From UBA4655 sp964585575 (GTDB lineage: Bacteria > Planctomycetota > Planctomycetia > Pirellulales > UBA1268), in the NCBI GenBank assembly GCA_964585575.1, contig CAZPEM010000045.1, positions 1 to 20,918 of the forward strand: DNA of 20,918 nt, read 5' to 3'. This document shows, in pieces, positions 1 to 6,874 of this stretch; the first letter of the stretch is position 1; each line of letters starts with the position of its first letter. A model generated the notes under the pieces. That model was not told where the DNA came from, ran no database searches, and worked only from the letters and a program-made list of their open reading frames with translations. The position numbers and the translations under genes are program-made.

Positions 1-59
1 GGCCTCCGGCCTGCGCTGGTCAGCTACGCCGTCTCGGGCACACGGGCAGCCCCTCCCGG
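1..59 (-). repeat. Dispersed structured repeat, copy A (clipped by window edge)
   Basis: Read on the minus strand, positions 53 down to 11 match positions 17281-17323 of copy C with one mismatch over 43 nt. The terminal arm here (43-59 on the plus strand) reads CGGGCAGCCCCTCCCGG, against CGGGCAGCCCCGAACCG expected from copy C, so the outermost bases differ. Only one end of the element is in the window; the rest lies left of base 1. It sits about 44 nt beyond the stop codon of the ATPase gene. The near identity over 43 nt of non-coding DNA is direct sequence evidence for a repeat family. Confidence 0.8.
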
Positions 60-102
60 TCTAGCGTGATGGGCTCGGTGCGGCGGCTCACGGCCTTCCT
101 TT

Positions 103-3100
103 TCAGCGGCGGTGACGGCGCATCGCGACGACGACGCGGCTTTTCTTCGGCGGGCTGTGGACGACGACCGGCCCGATCGGATTTGTTCTTTCGGGATCGG
201 GCTCGTGGAACGTTACCGTTACGGGCTCTGGCTCCTGCACCGGCTCGGGAGCCGGTTTCGACTCCGGCAGCCAGCGGCGGAGCGTGCCGTCGAGCGACCG
301 CACCGTCGCGCCCGCCTGATCGAAGAGCCTCGCGACGTGGGCGTGGCAGGTGAGCACGAGCAGCTGTCGTGGGAATCTGGGGCTTTCCGCCGCGAACTCG
401 ACGAGCACCCTCGCGGCGGACGCGGCCCGGGCATCGTCGAAGTTGACGAGTGCGTCGTCCATGATCACGGGCATGCGGACACCGCGCCGCTCGAGGTCGG
501 AAACGAGCGCGAGCCGCAGCGAGAGGAACACCTGCTCGCGGGTTCCCCGGCTGAGCCGATTGGGCTTCCAGTGACGTCCGTCGGAATCGTGAATCTCGAG
601 CAGCGCCTCGTCGAGCAGGGTCGTGATCGCGACGTACCGGCCGCCCGTGAGCCGCGCGAGCCACCGCGAGGCCTCCTTGAGCACCGGAGGCTGATGATTT
701 CTCGCGACCTGCAGCCTGGTCTCCTCGAGCAGGTCTCGGGCGAGCGAGAGGCTCCGCCGTCGGTGTCGCTGCGAGGAGAGTCGCTCCTCGACGTCCGCGA
801 TCTCCCGCTGGAGTGGTTCGCCGGAGCGATTCTGCGCCGACGCCTCCGCGCGGGCGAGTGCCGCCGCACGTCGCTCGCGTGCGCGGGCCACCGCGTCGCG
901 AGCCTGCGACACCGCGCGGTCGGCTTCGCGTGCCCTCTCGGAAAGCGAGATCGTCGTAGCGTCGGCCGGAACCTCGGACGCGGCACGAAGCGACTCCGCG
1001 AGCCAGCGGTCAAGATCCTCGATCCGCGACTCGGGCAGGTCGTCGTTCGCCGCGAGCCGGTCGCGGGCGGCGGTGAACTCGGCCGCGGCGACCTTCGCCT
1101 CCTCCCGCAGCCGCTCGAACTCCTGCCTGCGGTCCACGAGCGCCACGAACGACGCCTCGTCGGAGACGCCCCAACGGCCGTAGATCGCCGCCAGCTTCGA
1201 CTCGGCCGCCTGAAGCGACCGGACCGCGCGGCGGTGGAGCCGGCGGGCCGCGACCAGCTTCCGCTTTCGGCGACTGCGGAGTCGGGCGTGCGTCGAATCG
1301 ACCTCCAGCCGCTCGCGGAGCCTGCGGACCTGGTCGGTCGGAGAGAATCCATCGTGGAGCGATCCTTCCGGAAGCATGTCGCAGTCGGCGAGCAGCTGTT
1401 CGATCCGCTGGCGGTAGGCGGCGACCGCCCCGCGGCGAATGCGAGCCTCCTCGGCGGCCCGCCGACGCTCTTCGTCGAGCGCCAAGAGGGCCGTGCGGTG
1501 GTGGGCGAGTTCGCGAACGTCGCCCGGCTTAAGAGTCGTCGGCAATCCTCGCTGCTCGAGGCCGCGGCGCCAGGCGGCCTTCGCCGCCTTCGTCGCGGCG
1601 ATCGCCTTCGCGAGCCGGTCCTCGGCCGTCGTCACGCCGTCGGTGAGCAGGTGGAGCGTGCCCTCGCGGGCGGCGATTCCTTCGAGCCTTTCCACCTCCG
1701 CCTGAGCCTCCGCAGCCCGCTGCGGAAGCGCCCGCATCGCCTCCTGCGGAATCCGGCGTTCGAGCTGCTCGCAGGTCGCCTGTGCCTCCTGCCGCTGCTT
1801 CCTCGCCAGTTCCAGCTGCCGCCGCGACACGTCGAGCCGGCCCGTCGCCGCCCGGTCGAGCGACCAGGTCGTCGCACCGGCGACGACGACTCCCGCGAGG
1901 CCGAGGGCCGCCATGGCGTAGGCCATCGACCCGGGCACGGCCTGCGGCAAGAGCAGCCCTGAGAGCAGGAGGCCGGCCCCGAGCACGAACACCGCTCCGA
2001 GCCCGAGCAGCCACTCCACCGGAACCAGTTGCTGCCGCGCGGCCAGCACGACCTCCCGCTCGAGTCGCTGCGTCGTGCGGTCGAGCTCGGCGAGCTGGTC
2101 TCCGGCCGTGATCCTGTTGCGGTAGAGCGTCGCCTTGGCCGAGGCCTCCTCGATCGCCTCGGCGAGCTTCACCTTGCCCGCGCCGACGAGGCTCGACCGC
2201 AGGCCGTCGAGCCCGGTCTTCGCCTCCCGGACGGCGGCCTTCGCCTCCACCACCTGCCGCCGCGCGGCGGCGACGGCGCGGGACTTTGCGCGAAGCCCAC
2301 CGAACGGCCGCGTGAATCCGATCGGGAGCGACGTGTCGCCGAAGGGATCGGCGGCTTCCCACGGGGCGACATCGGCCGCCACGGCCTTCGGCTCGACCCG
2401 CCAGAGCTTCGCGATCCCGGCCGTGCCGAGCAGTTCGCCGAACCGGCGGCTGGCGAGCCGCGAGTGGGCCTCCGCCTGGGCCGCTTCCGAAAGGAGCCGG
2501 TCGAGTCTCGGGAGGTCGTCGACCAGGGCCATGATCGAGGTTCGCTTCGCCCATGCCGCCGAGGGGGCGGCGACCGCCTTGTAGCGGGCCGACGCGCGGC
2601 CGCGGATCCGTCGCCGCTTCTCCGCGATCTTCGCCGCCCGGTCTCGGTGCCGAACGAGCTCCCGCCAGACGTCGAGGTCGGGGTGCACGAGCGGCTCGTT
2701 GCCCAGGCCCGCCAGCCGCTCGGCGGTGCGGTGCTTCGCGGCATGGAGCGGCTCGATGTCGATCGCCTCGAGGACGAGCCGCTCGAACCGTTCCGCCCGG
2801 GTGACGTCGCGGGTGAGCGATTCAATTTCCGATTCGAGCCGCACGGCTTCGATCCAGGCGTCGCCCGCCGCGATAGCCGGCGATTGGAGGGCCGCGAGGC
2901 GGTTCTTCGCCGATGCCAGCTGCCGCTCGAGGGCGGCGATCGGCGACGTTTCGGGGGAAGGGGAGTCGAGCCGCGCGAGCGCATCGGCGATGTCGCCGAG
3001 CACGCGGGCCACCTTCGCGCGGTCGAGGCCGCCGGCGAGTTCGTAGAGCCTGGCGCCGCAGCCTTCGGCGTCGAGCGAGGAGAGTTCGTGCAATTCGTCG

Positions 3101-3582
3101 AGGCCGAAGGCCATGACGGCCGTATAGGTTTTCCAGTCGATGCCGGCCGTCCAGCCGTCGAACGGCTCCGGGCCGCCGCCGTCTCGCACGGCCGATTCAT
3201 CGGCCCGGAACCCGTCAATCGTGAACACGGTGCCGCGGGCGTCGGTGATCCGCAGGTGCTCGCCGACCGATTCCCTTCCCCTGCCGCGGACGAGGCCCGA
3301 GAGAAACTCGTGGGAGTGGATCGTGTCGTGCTCCCGCTCGAGCGTCCAGGCCTGGTCTCGGTCACGCACGACGAGCCTCCCGCTCGCGCTCGTTCGCTGG
3401 TCGAGTACGCCGCGGTCGAAGAGCGGGCCGAACCCGAAGAAGACACCCCTGACGAACTCGAGAATCGAGGTCTTGCCCGCCTCGTTCGTGCCGTGGAGCA
3501 CCTGCACTCCCGGGCCGATGGCGTCGATCTGGACCCGCTGCAGTCCGCCGAAGCGGTCGATGTCGATGCGTTCGATGTGCAT
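103..3582 (-). CDS. SbcC/YhaN-like AAA ATPase with coiled coils and a membrane hairpin
   Basis: A 1159-residue SMC/Rad50-like ATPase. The Walker A motif GTNEAGKTS lies at residues 31-38/39, the ABC signature LSRGTREQ at 1010-1017, and Walker B MPVIMDDALVNFDD at 1037-1050. Long charged, Arg/Glu/Ala-rich segments between them look like coiled coil. Where Rad50/SbcC carries a CxxC zinc hook, this protein has two hydrophobic segments (about 524-546 and 549-574), as in YhaN-type ATPases, so the coiled-coil tip probably lies in the membrane. A Pro/Glu-rich then basic tail of about 60 residues follows the head. The ATG at 3580-3582 is chosen because homology starts there (MHIERIDIDRFGG) and GAGG lies just upstream; the frame stays open for 96 more codons into the preceding gene. 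It follows that gene by 13 nt, so the two are almost surely co-transcribed. Family role: DNA end or structure processing with a SbcD-type partner; the actual substrate here is unknown. Confidence 0.9.
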   Translation of the reverse strand: MHIERIDIDRFGGLQRVQIDAIGPGVQVLHGTNEAGKTSILEFVRGVFFGFGPLFDRGVLDQRTSASGRLVVRDRDQAWTLEREHDTIHSHEFLSGLVRGRGRESVGEHLRITDARGTVFTIDGFRADESAVRDGGGPEPFDGWTAGIDWKTYTAVMAFGLDELHELSSLDAEGCGARLYELAGGLDRAKVARVLGDIADALARLDSPSPETSPIAALERQLASAKNRLAALQSPAIAAGDAWIEAVRLESEIESLTRDVTRAERFERLVLEAIDIEPLHAAKHRTAERLAGLGNEPLVHPDLDVWRELVRHRDRAAKIAEKRRRIRGRASARYKAVAAPSAAWAKRTSIMALVDDLPRLDRLLSEAAQAEAHSRLASRRFGELLGTAGIAKLWRVEPKAVAADVAPWEAADPFGDTSLPIGFTRPFGGLRAKSRAVAAARRQVVEAKAAVREAKTGLDGLRSSLVGAGKVKLAEAIEEASAKATLYRNRITAGDQLAELDRTTQRLEREVVLAARQQLVPVEWLLGLGAVFVLGAGLLLSGLLLPQAVPGSMAYAMAALGLAGVVVAGATTWSLDRAATGRLDVSRRQLELARKQRQEAQATCEQLERRIPQEAMRALPQRAAEAQAEVERLEGIAAREGTLHLLTDGVTTAEDRLAKAIAATKAAKAAWRRGLEQRGLPTTLKPGDVRELAHHRTALLALDEERRRAAEEARIRRGAVAAYRQRIEQLLADCDMLPEGSLHDGFSPTDQVRRLRERLEVDSTHARLRSRRKRKLVAARRLHRRAVRSLQAAESKLAAIYGRWGVSDEASFVALVDRRQEFERLREEAKVAAAEFTAARDRLAANDDLPESRIEDLDRWLAESLRAASEVPADATTISLSERAREADRAVSQARDAVARARERRAAALARAEASAQNRSGEPLQREIADVEERLSSQRHRRRSLSLARDLLEETRLQVARNHQPPVLKEASRWLARLTGGRYVAITTLLDEALLEIHDSDGRHWKPNRLSRGTREQVFLSLRLALVSDLERRGVRMPVIMDDALVNFDDARAASAARVLVEFAAESPRFPRQLLVLTCHAHVARLFDQAGATVRSLDGTLRRWLPESKPAPEPVQEPEPVTVTFHEPDPERTNPIGPVVVHSPPKKSRVVVAMRRHRR

Positions 3583-3595
3583 GGCGATTTTTTCC

Positions 3596-4672
3596 TCAGG
3601 CCACTTCCAGCAGTTCGAGCGCGAGCCAGGCCGATTCGCGAAGATCGGCGGGCTGCTCGATCGATCGCGCGAGTCCCGCGAGCGACGCGGCGAAGGTCGC
3701 GACCCCCGGCACGCCGCCGGCCGCCGCCCGCTCGATCCGCTCGAGCGGCTCGCGCCGGTCGGCCTCGATTGAAAGGCACCACACGCGGAAGCTTCGAGGA
3801 TCGAAGAGCGACTGCACGCGGGCGAGCGTTCCCGCCGCGATCTGCGAGACGAACAGCCGCTTTGGGACACTCCCGCCGCAGTCCACGACGACCCGCAGGA
3901 ACTCGACGACCGCGCGGTCCGCGGCCGCCACGTCCTCGATCGCCTTCCAGATGTCGGTGGCGAGATCCTCCTCGCCGGTCAGGCTTCCCCCGGGCACGCG
4001 GACGGTTCGCCAGGCGACCTGCTGCGTCGGCACCTTCTCGAACGATTCGACGATCGAGCCGCCGGACGGCGCAAGCGCTGCATGGCGATCGAAGAGGGTC
4101 AGCACTCCGCACTGCCCGGGGTGGGGTTCGTCGGAACTCCGCGGCTGGAGCGACTCGAGCGGCTGCCCCGTGCCGCGGATGCGGCCGTCGCCGGCGATGC
4201 CGTGCGCGTGCCAACGGAGCGGGTGGCCGCCCGCCCCGGGATCCTCGACGAGCACCGCCACTCCCGCCGGCCCGTCGGCGACGATGTCGACCGACCGGCC
4301 GCGGATCGAAAGCCTTGCCGGGCCCGACGGGCACGCGAACGACAGGCCGTTGGGCGAGCCGAGCATGCGGGAAACCTCCGTCGCCGCGGCCTCCTCGACG
4401 GTCACCCAGACCGTGCGGCAACCCTCCGACGCGAGGCTGAGAATGAGCCGCCGCAGCCGCGCGGCCTGCGCGGGGCTCGCCCGTTTCGGGTCGAGCGACT
4501 CCCCGAAGAGCACGACCGCCGAGGCGCGGCCCTGCCTGGCGGCCGAGGCGGCGGCGTCGAGGGCGTCGAACGGTGCGTCGGACACGATGCGATCGATGGC
4601 GTCCGGCCCATCGGCGGGCATCGGGATCGGTCGGTCGAGTCGGGCGTCGAAGGCGAGGACGAGGTCAGCCAC
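3596..4672 (-). CDS. Degenerate SbcD/YhaO-like metallophosphoesterase subunit (predicted inactive)
   Basis: A 358-residue protein starting at GTG (4670-4672), supported by AGGAGG seven nt upstream. Its layout follows YhaO/SbcD nucleases: the N-terminus LVLAFDARLDRPI aligns with FIHAADLHLDSPF, VVLFGESLD (53-61) with the GDLYD region, TVWVTVEEAAA (87-97) with VYIVHGNHD, RWHAHG (153-158) with the YWALGHIH region, and PLESLQPRSSDEPHPGQCGV with the PGNLQGRHxxETGxKGC strand before the capping domain. The metal ligands are gone: DxH reads DAR, GD reads GE, GNHD reads TVEE, and GHxH is absent. The block between motifs III and V is also shortened. Nuclease activity is therefore unlikely; a structural or regulatory role for the adjacent ATPase is inferred. 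The homology is judged by eye from alignment with remembered YhaO sequence. Alternatively it may be an unrelated protein with coincidental spacing, but genetic linkage to a YhaN-like ATPase argues against that. Confidence 0.72.
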   Translation of the reverse strand: MADLVLAFDARLDRPIPMPADGPDAIDRIVSDAPFDALDAAASAARQGRASAVVLFGESLDPKRASPAQAARLRRLILSLASEGCRTVWVTVEEAAATEVSRMLGSPNGLSFACPSGPARLSIRGRSVDIVADGPAGVAVLVEDPGAGGHPLRWHAHGIAGDGRIRGTGQPLESLQPRSSDEPHPGQCGVLTLFDRHAALAPSGGSIVESFEKVPTQQVAWRTVRVPGGSLTGEEDLATDIWKAIEDVAAADRAVVEFLRVVVDCGGSVPKRLFVSQIAAGTLARVQSLFDPRSFRVWCLSIEADRREPLERIERAAAGGVPGVATFAASLAGLARSIEQPADLRESAWLALELLEVA

Positions 4673-4700
4673 GCGAATGCCTCCTGGGGGGACTGGGAAA

Positions 4701-4730
4701 AATGTAGCGGGGGCCGTGAAAACGCTCCAA
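4701..4730 (-). promoter_or_regulatory. Candidate sigma70-like promoter for the nuclease-like/ATPase operon
   Basis: Minus strand: TTGGAG (4730-4725), an 18-nt spacer, then TACATT (4706-4701). The predicted start near 4694 would give a leader of about 20 nt containing the AGGAGG that serves the GTG start at 4672. The match is by eye only. Confidence 0.4.
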
Positions 4731-4819
4731 CCGCAAAAAATCCGCGTCAACCAGAAGGTGCGACGGTGCAGGGCCGTCCGAGCTTCCCGCGTGTCCAGAA
4801 TCTCGCGTGAATAACGGGA

Positions 4820-4952
4820 GGGGGTGTCCCTGCCCCGGGAGCCGGCGTATGCAGACAAGCGAAGCAAGGATTGCGGCGCGCCGTCTGCATCCGAGAGAGC
4901 GGAGGGCAGGATGCCCTCCGCGAACGTCCGGCAACGGGGCAGGGACACCCCC
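4820..4952 (+). repeat. Dispersed structured repeat, copy B (divergent subtype, 133 bp)
   Basis: Perfect 17-bp terminal inverted repeats: GGGGGTGTCCCTGCCCC at 4820-4836 and its complement at 4936-4952. Inside are an 8-bp stem ATGCAGAC (4849-4856) / GTCTGCAT (4883-4890), then a linker CCGAGAGAGC, then an 8-bp hairpin GGAGGGCA (4901-4908) with loop GGA and TGCCCTCC (4912-4919), then GCGAACGTCCGGC before the right terminus. The order of parts, the GGA loop and both linkers match copy C, while the stem sequences differ. No coding capacity or obvious target-site duplication is visible. It lies between the gene ending at 5008 and the promoter of the nuclease-like gene. Confidence 0.85.
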
Positions 4953-4988
4953 GACCCATGGACGTGGGCAGCCTCTGCTGCGGTTCTC

Positions 4989-5005
4989 AAAAACGGCAAA
5001 GCCGT
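4989..5005 (-). terminator. Short intrinsic terminator of the 5008-5781 gene
   Basis: Minus strand, two nt after the stop codon: ACGGC (5005-5001), loop TTT, GCCGT (4997-4993), then TTTT. The stem has only five base pairs and the U-tract is short, so it may be weak. Confidence 0.45.
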
Positions 5006-5007
5006 GG

Positions 5008-5781
5008 TCAGGTCGTCAGCGGTGGCGGCGACGCGGCGAAGCGGTCGAGCAGGCCGGCCGACCACTCGGCGTCGTTCTCGCGGGGGCCGACGGCCGCGAG
5101 CACTCGGCCGCGAAGGAGCACGCCCTTCTCGACGACGCTCGGGAAGAGATGGCACTCGATCGCAACCGGCGCCGTGAACTCCGGCCCGCCGAGGGGATCC
5201 GGGCGGATTGCCAGGCGTCTGGCTTCGAGCGGATGTGTGGCGACGAGGACGCTCGGGCCCGGGGCGGAACGCGCGAGGGCCGCCGCAGCCGTCGGCGAGA
5301 TGATCTCGCCCGCGGGAACGCGCGAGCGGACGATCACGGTCGCATCGCTGGCGAGCAGCGAGGTCTGGCAGGAGACGACGAGTTCCCAGGCGACGACGGC
5401 GGGGCTCCCGGTCGGCCACCGCCGCCACATCGCGGTCGCCTTCAGCGACCGCGGATCCCTCGGTTCGTAGACGGCGACGACATCGTCGCCGCGAACCCAT
5501 CGGTCGGTCGGCGGGATCACGTCGTGATGTTCGCCCGCCGCACGCTCCGCGGCGGGGTCGAGCACGAGGCCGAGCAGGGAGAACGGCCACGGAGGTTCGC
5601 CGCCGGCGAACCCGATTCCGGCAGCCGGTCGGTCGAGCTGAACCTGCGCCGAAGGCGTCCCCGGCCGCAGCGTCCCCGGCCACGTTGCGGACGCATCGAC
5701 AGCATGCTTTGCGACAAGTGCCTCGAGCGTCCAACCCGCGGTGGGGGCGATGGGGCGTTCGTGGGGACGGAGGGAAGTCAT
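5008..5781 (-). CDS. Hypothetical protein, 257 aa
   Basis: I do not recognise a family. The product is 257 residues with no signal peptide, no clear membrane segment and no catalytic motif that I can name. It has many short hydrophobic strand-like stretches (for example SVLVATHPLEARRLAI and TVIVRSRVPAGEII) and Pro/Ala-rich turns, which suggests a soluble, beta-rich cytoplasmic protein. The ATG at 5779-5781 is preferred over an in-frame ATG 28 codons upstream, because that extension would overlap the start of the divergent phosphatase gene and reads as Arg-rich non-protein-like sequence. No Shine-Dalgarno sits at normal distance, and the AT-rich TATATA lies only a few nt upstream, so the mRNA may be nearly leaderless. 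A small terminator follows the stop directly, so this is probably a single-gene unit, separate from the ATPase operon beyond repeat copy B. Confidence 0.7.
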   Translation of the reverse strand: MTSLRPHERPIAPTAGWTLEALVAKHAVDASATWPGTLRPGTPSAQVQLDRPAAGIGFAGGEPPWPFSLLGLVLDPAAERAAGEHHDVIPPTDRWVRGDDVVAVYEPRDPRSLKATAMWRRWPTGSPAVVAWELVVSCQTSLLASDATVIVRSRVPAGEIISPTAAAALARSAPGPSVLVATHPLEARRLAIRPDPLGGPEFTAPVAIECHLFPSVVEKGVLLRGRVLAAVGPRENDAEWSAGLLDRFAASPPPLTT

Positions 5782-5804
5782 ACAGCTATATATACTGTCC
5801 TCCA
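5782..5804. promoter_or_regulatory. 23-bp divergent intergenic region with AT-rich core
   Basis: The start codons of the two divergent genes are separated by 23 bp. The core is AT-rich in otherwise very GC-rich DNA: TATACT at 5791-5796 on plus and TATATA on minus could serve as -10 elements for opposite promoters, each placing the transcript start within a few nt of the ATG. The half-sites ACAG (5782-5785) and CTGT (5795-5798) form an ACAG-N9-CTGT dyad that could bind a regulator. No convincing -35 boxes are seen. Confidence 0.4.
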
Positions 5805-6728
5805 ATGGAACATCCGCGAAGTTCCCTCCCCGCCGCCGCCGACACCCTGGAAACGAACCTGACACGCTGGCTCGAGGCCTGCGAACGCGCGGCCCGCGAG
5901 GGGGGCCGCGTGCTCGGAACGTGGGTGGGGCGGTTCGGCGTCGAGAACAAGGGACCGCGCGACCTCGTCACCGAGGCCGACCGCGAGTCACAGCGGGCGA
6001 TTCGGGACATCCTGCTCGGTGAATTCCCCGATCATGCCTTCGTGGGCGAGGAGGGTCATGCCTTCGTGGGCGAGGAGGGGGACGACGAGCGTGTCGGCCG
6101 CCCGTGGCGGGAGGGGGCGGCCGGAGGTGAGCCACCGCTCACCTGGTTCGTCGATCCTCTCGACGGCACCACCAACTACGTGCACGGCTACCCGGCCTAC
6201 TGCGTGTCGATCGCGCTGTTTCGAGGAGACACTCCGCTTGTCGCGACGGTCTACGATCCGGTCGCCGAAGAATGCTTCGTGGCTGCCGCGGGGCTTGGCG
6301 CACGATGCAACGGTCGACCGATCCGCGTTTCGGCCGCGGTGGACCTCGCGGAGTCGCTCGTCGCAGTGAGTTTTCCGGCGCACCCGAGCGTCGAGTCGGC
6401 GGCCGTGGAAGATTTCCTGGCGGCCCTGCCCCTCGTCCGGTCCGTCCGACGCAGCGGGTCGACCGCCTTGAACCTCGCGTGGCTCGCTTCGGGCCGGCTC
6501 GATGCGTTCTGGGCGCGTCGCATCCAGAGTTGGGACGTCGCCGCCGGGTTCCTGCTCGTCTCGGAAGCCGGTGGGACGCTCGGCCGTTTCGCCGCCGATC
6601 CCGCCTCGCCACCGGGCCCCTCCCCGATTCCGATGGCCGATCCATCGTTCATCGCCGCCGCCAGCATTCCGCTCCTCGAGGGCCTCCAGCGGCTGTTCGC
6701 GTCGCACGACGGCCGGAAGGGAATCTGA
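5805..6728 (+). CDS. Inositol monophosphatase family protein
   Basis: A 307-residue member of the Mg-dependent IMPase/CysQ/FBPase-like sugar phosphatase family, presumably cytoplasmic. Family motifs are visible in order: DLVTEAD (53-59), the metal-binding GEE loop (present twice, 81-83 and 89-91), FVDPLDGTTNYVHGYP (115-130, holding two metal-binding Asp residues), and SWDVAAG around Asp244 near the C-terminus with GG in the following strand. Members hydrolyse inositol-1-phosphate or related phosphates; the exact substrate cannot be read from sequence. The ATG at 5805 is the only ATG at the homology edge. It lacks a Shine-Dalgarno and lies nine nt after TATACT, so the transcript may be almost leaderless. 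The oddity is a perfect 24-bp tandem duplication that repeats HAFVGEEG. An extra acidic/Gly-rich insertion (DDERVGRPWREGAAGGEPP) follows before the DPLDGT motif. Confidence 0.93.
   Translation: MEHPRSSLPAAADTLETNLTRWLEACERAAREGGRVLGTWVGRFGVENKGPRDLVTEADRESQRAIRDILLGEFPDHAFVGEEGHAFVGEEGDDERVGRPWREGAAGGEPPLTWFVDPLDGTTNYVHGYPAYCVSIALFRGDTPLVATVYDPVAEECFVAAAGLGARCNGRPIRVSAAVDLAESLVAVSFPAHPSVESAAVEDFLAALPLVRSVRRSGSTALNLAWLASGRLDAFWARRIQSWDVAAGFLLVSEAGGTLGRFAADPASPPGPSPIPMADPSFIAAASIPLLEGLQRLFASHDGRKGI
6032..6079 (+). repeat. Perfect 24-bp tandem duplication within the IMPase gene
   Basis: The 24-bp unit starting TCATGCCTTCGTGGGCGAGG at 6032 is repeated without mismatch at 6056-6079. It is in frame and duplicates the eight residues HAFVGEEG, which include the family's GEE metal-ligand loop. 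Identity at all wobble positions implies recent origin. Confidence 0.97.
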
Positions 6729-6738
6729 TGCCCGGCCG

Positions 6739-6761
6739 CGGCAGCCGATGAATCGCTGCCG
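6739..6761 (+). terminator. Stem-loop after the IMPase gene
   Basis: CGGCAGC (6739-6745), nine-nt loop, GCTGCCG (6755-6761), beginning 11 nt after the stop codon. There is no U-tract, so it may be a Rho-type or mRNA-stabilising hairpin rather than an intrinsic terminator. Confidence 0.3.
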
Positions 6762-6853
6762 GATCTGCGGGTCGTGCCCGGGGCAACGGGCGTGACGGTT
6801 GTTCGGCGGCGAGCGGCTGCGAAAGATGTGCGTGGCCGCCGAGTCTGAGGTAC

Positions 6854-6867
6854 CCTCCTCAAGGAGG
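6854..6867 (+). promoter_or_regulatory. Strong ribosome binding site of the giant gene, inside a small hairpin
   Basis: AAGGAGG at 6861-6867 lies seven nt before the GTG at 6875-6877 and fixes that start. Directly upstream CCTCC (6855-6859 region) can pair with GGAGG, leaving a TCAA-type loop, so the Shine-Dalgarno can be masked in a five- to six-base-pair hairpin. Whether this limits translation is inference. Confidence 0.6.
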
Positions 6868-6874
6868 TTGTTTT

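Noticed and set aside
3583..3870. Upstream extension of the ATPase frame by 96 codons
   Set aside because: It overlaps the end of the preceding gene, is Ser/Arg-rich without homology, and the ATG at 3582 starts exactly where the ATPase fold begins.
2029..4440. An 803-codon plus-strand open frame opposite the ATPase and nuclease-like genes
   Set aside because: Arg/Pro-rich, low-complexity translation with no motifs; a by-product of very high GC opposite real genes. The same applies to several 300-680-codon frames antisense to the giant gene.
4820..4952. CRISPR-like or rRNA/tRNA-like structure in the repeat regions
   Set aside because: No regularly spaced identical repeats, no cloverleaf and no anticodon arm; the paired arms enclose the whole element instead.
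6748..6795. A 15-codon frame MNRCRICGSCPGQRA with Cys spaced as CxxCxxC
   Set aside because: No ribosome binding site, overlaps a stem-loop after the IMPase gene, and such a short pattern is easily due to chance.
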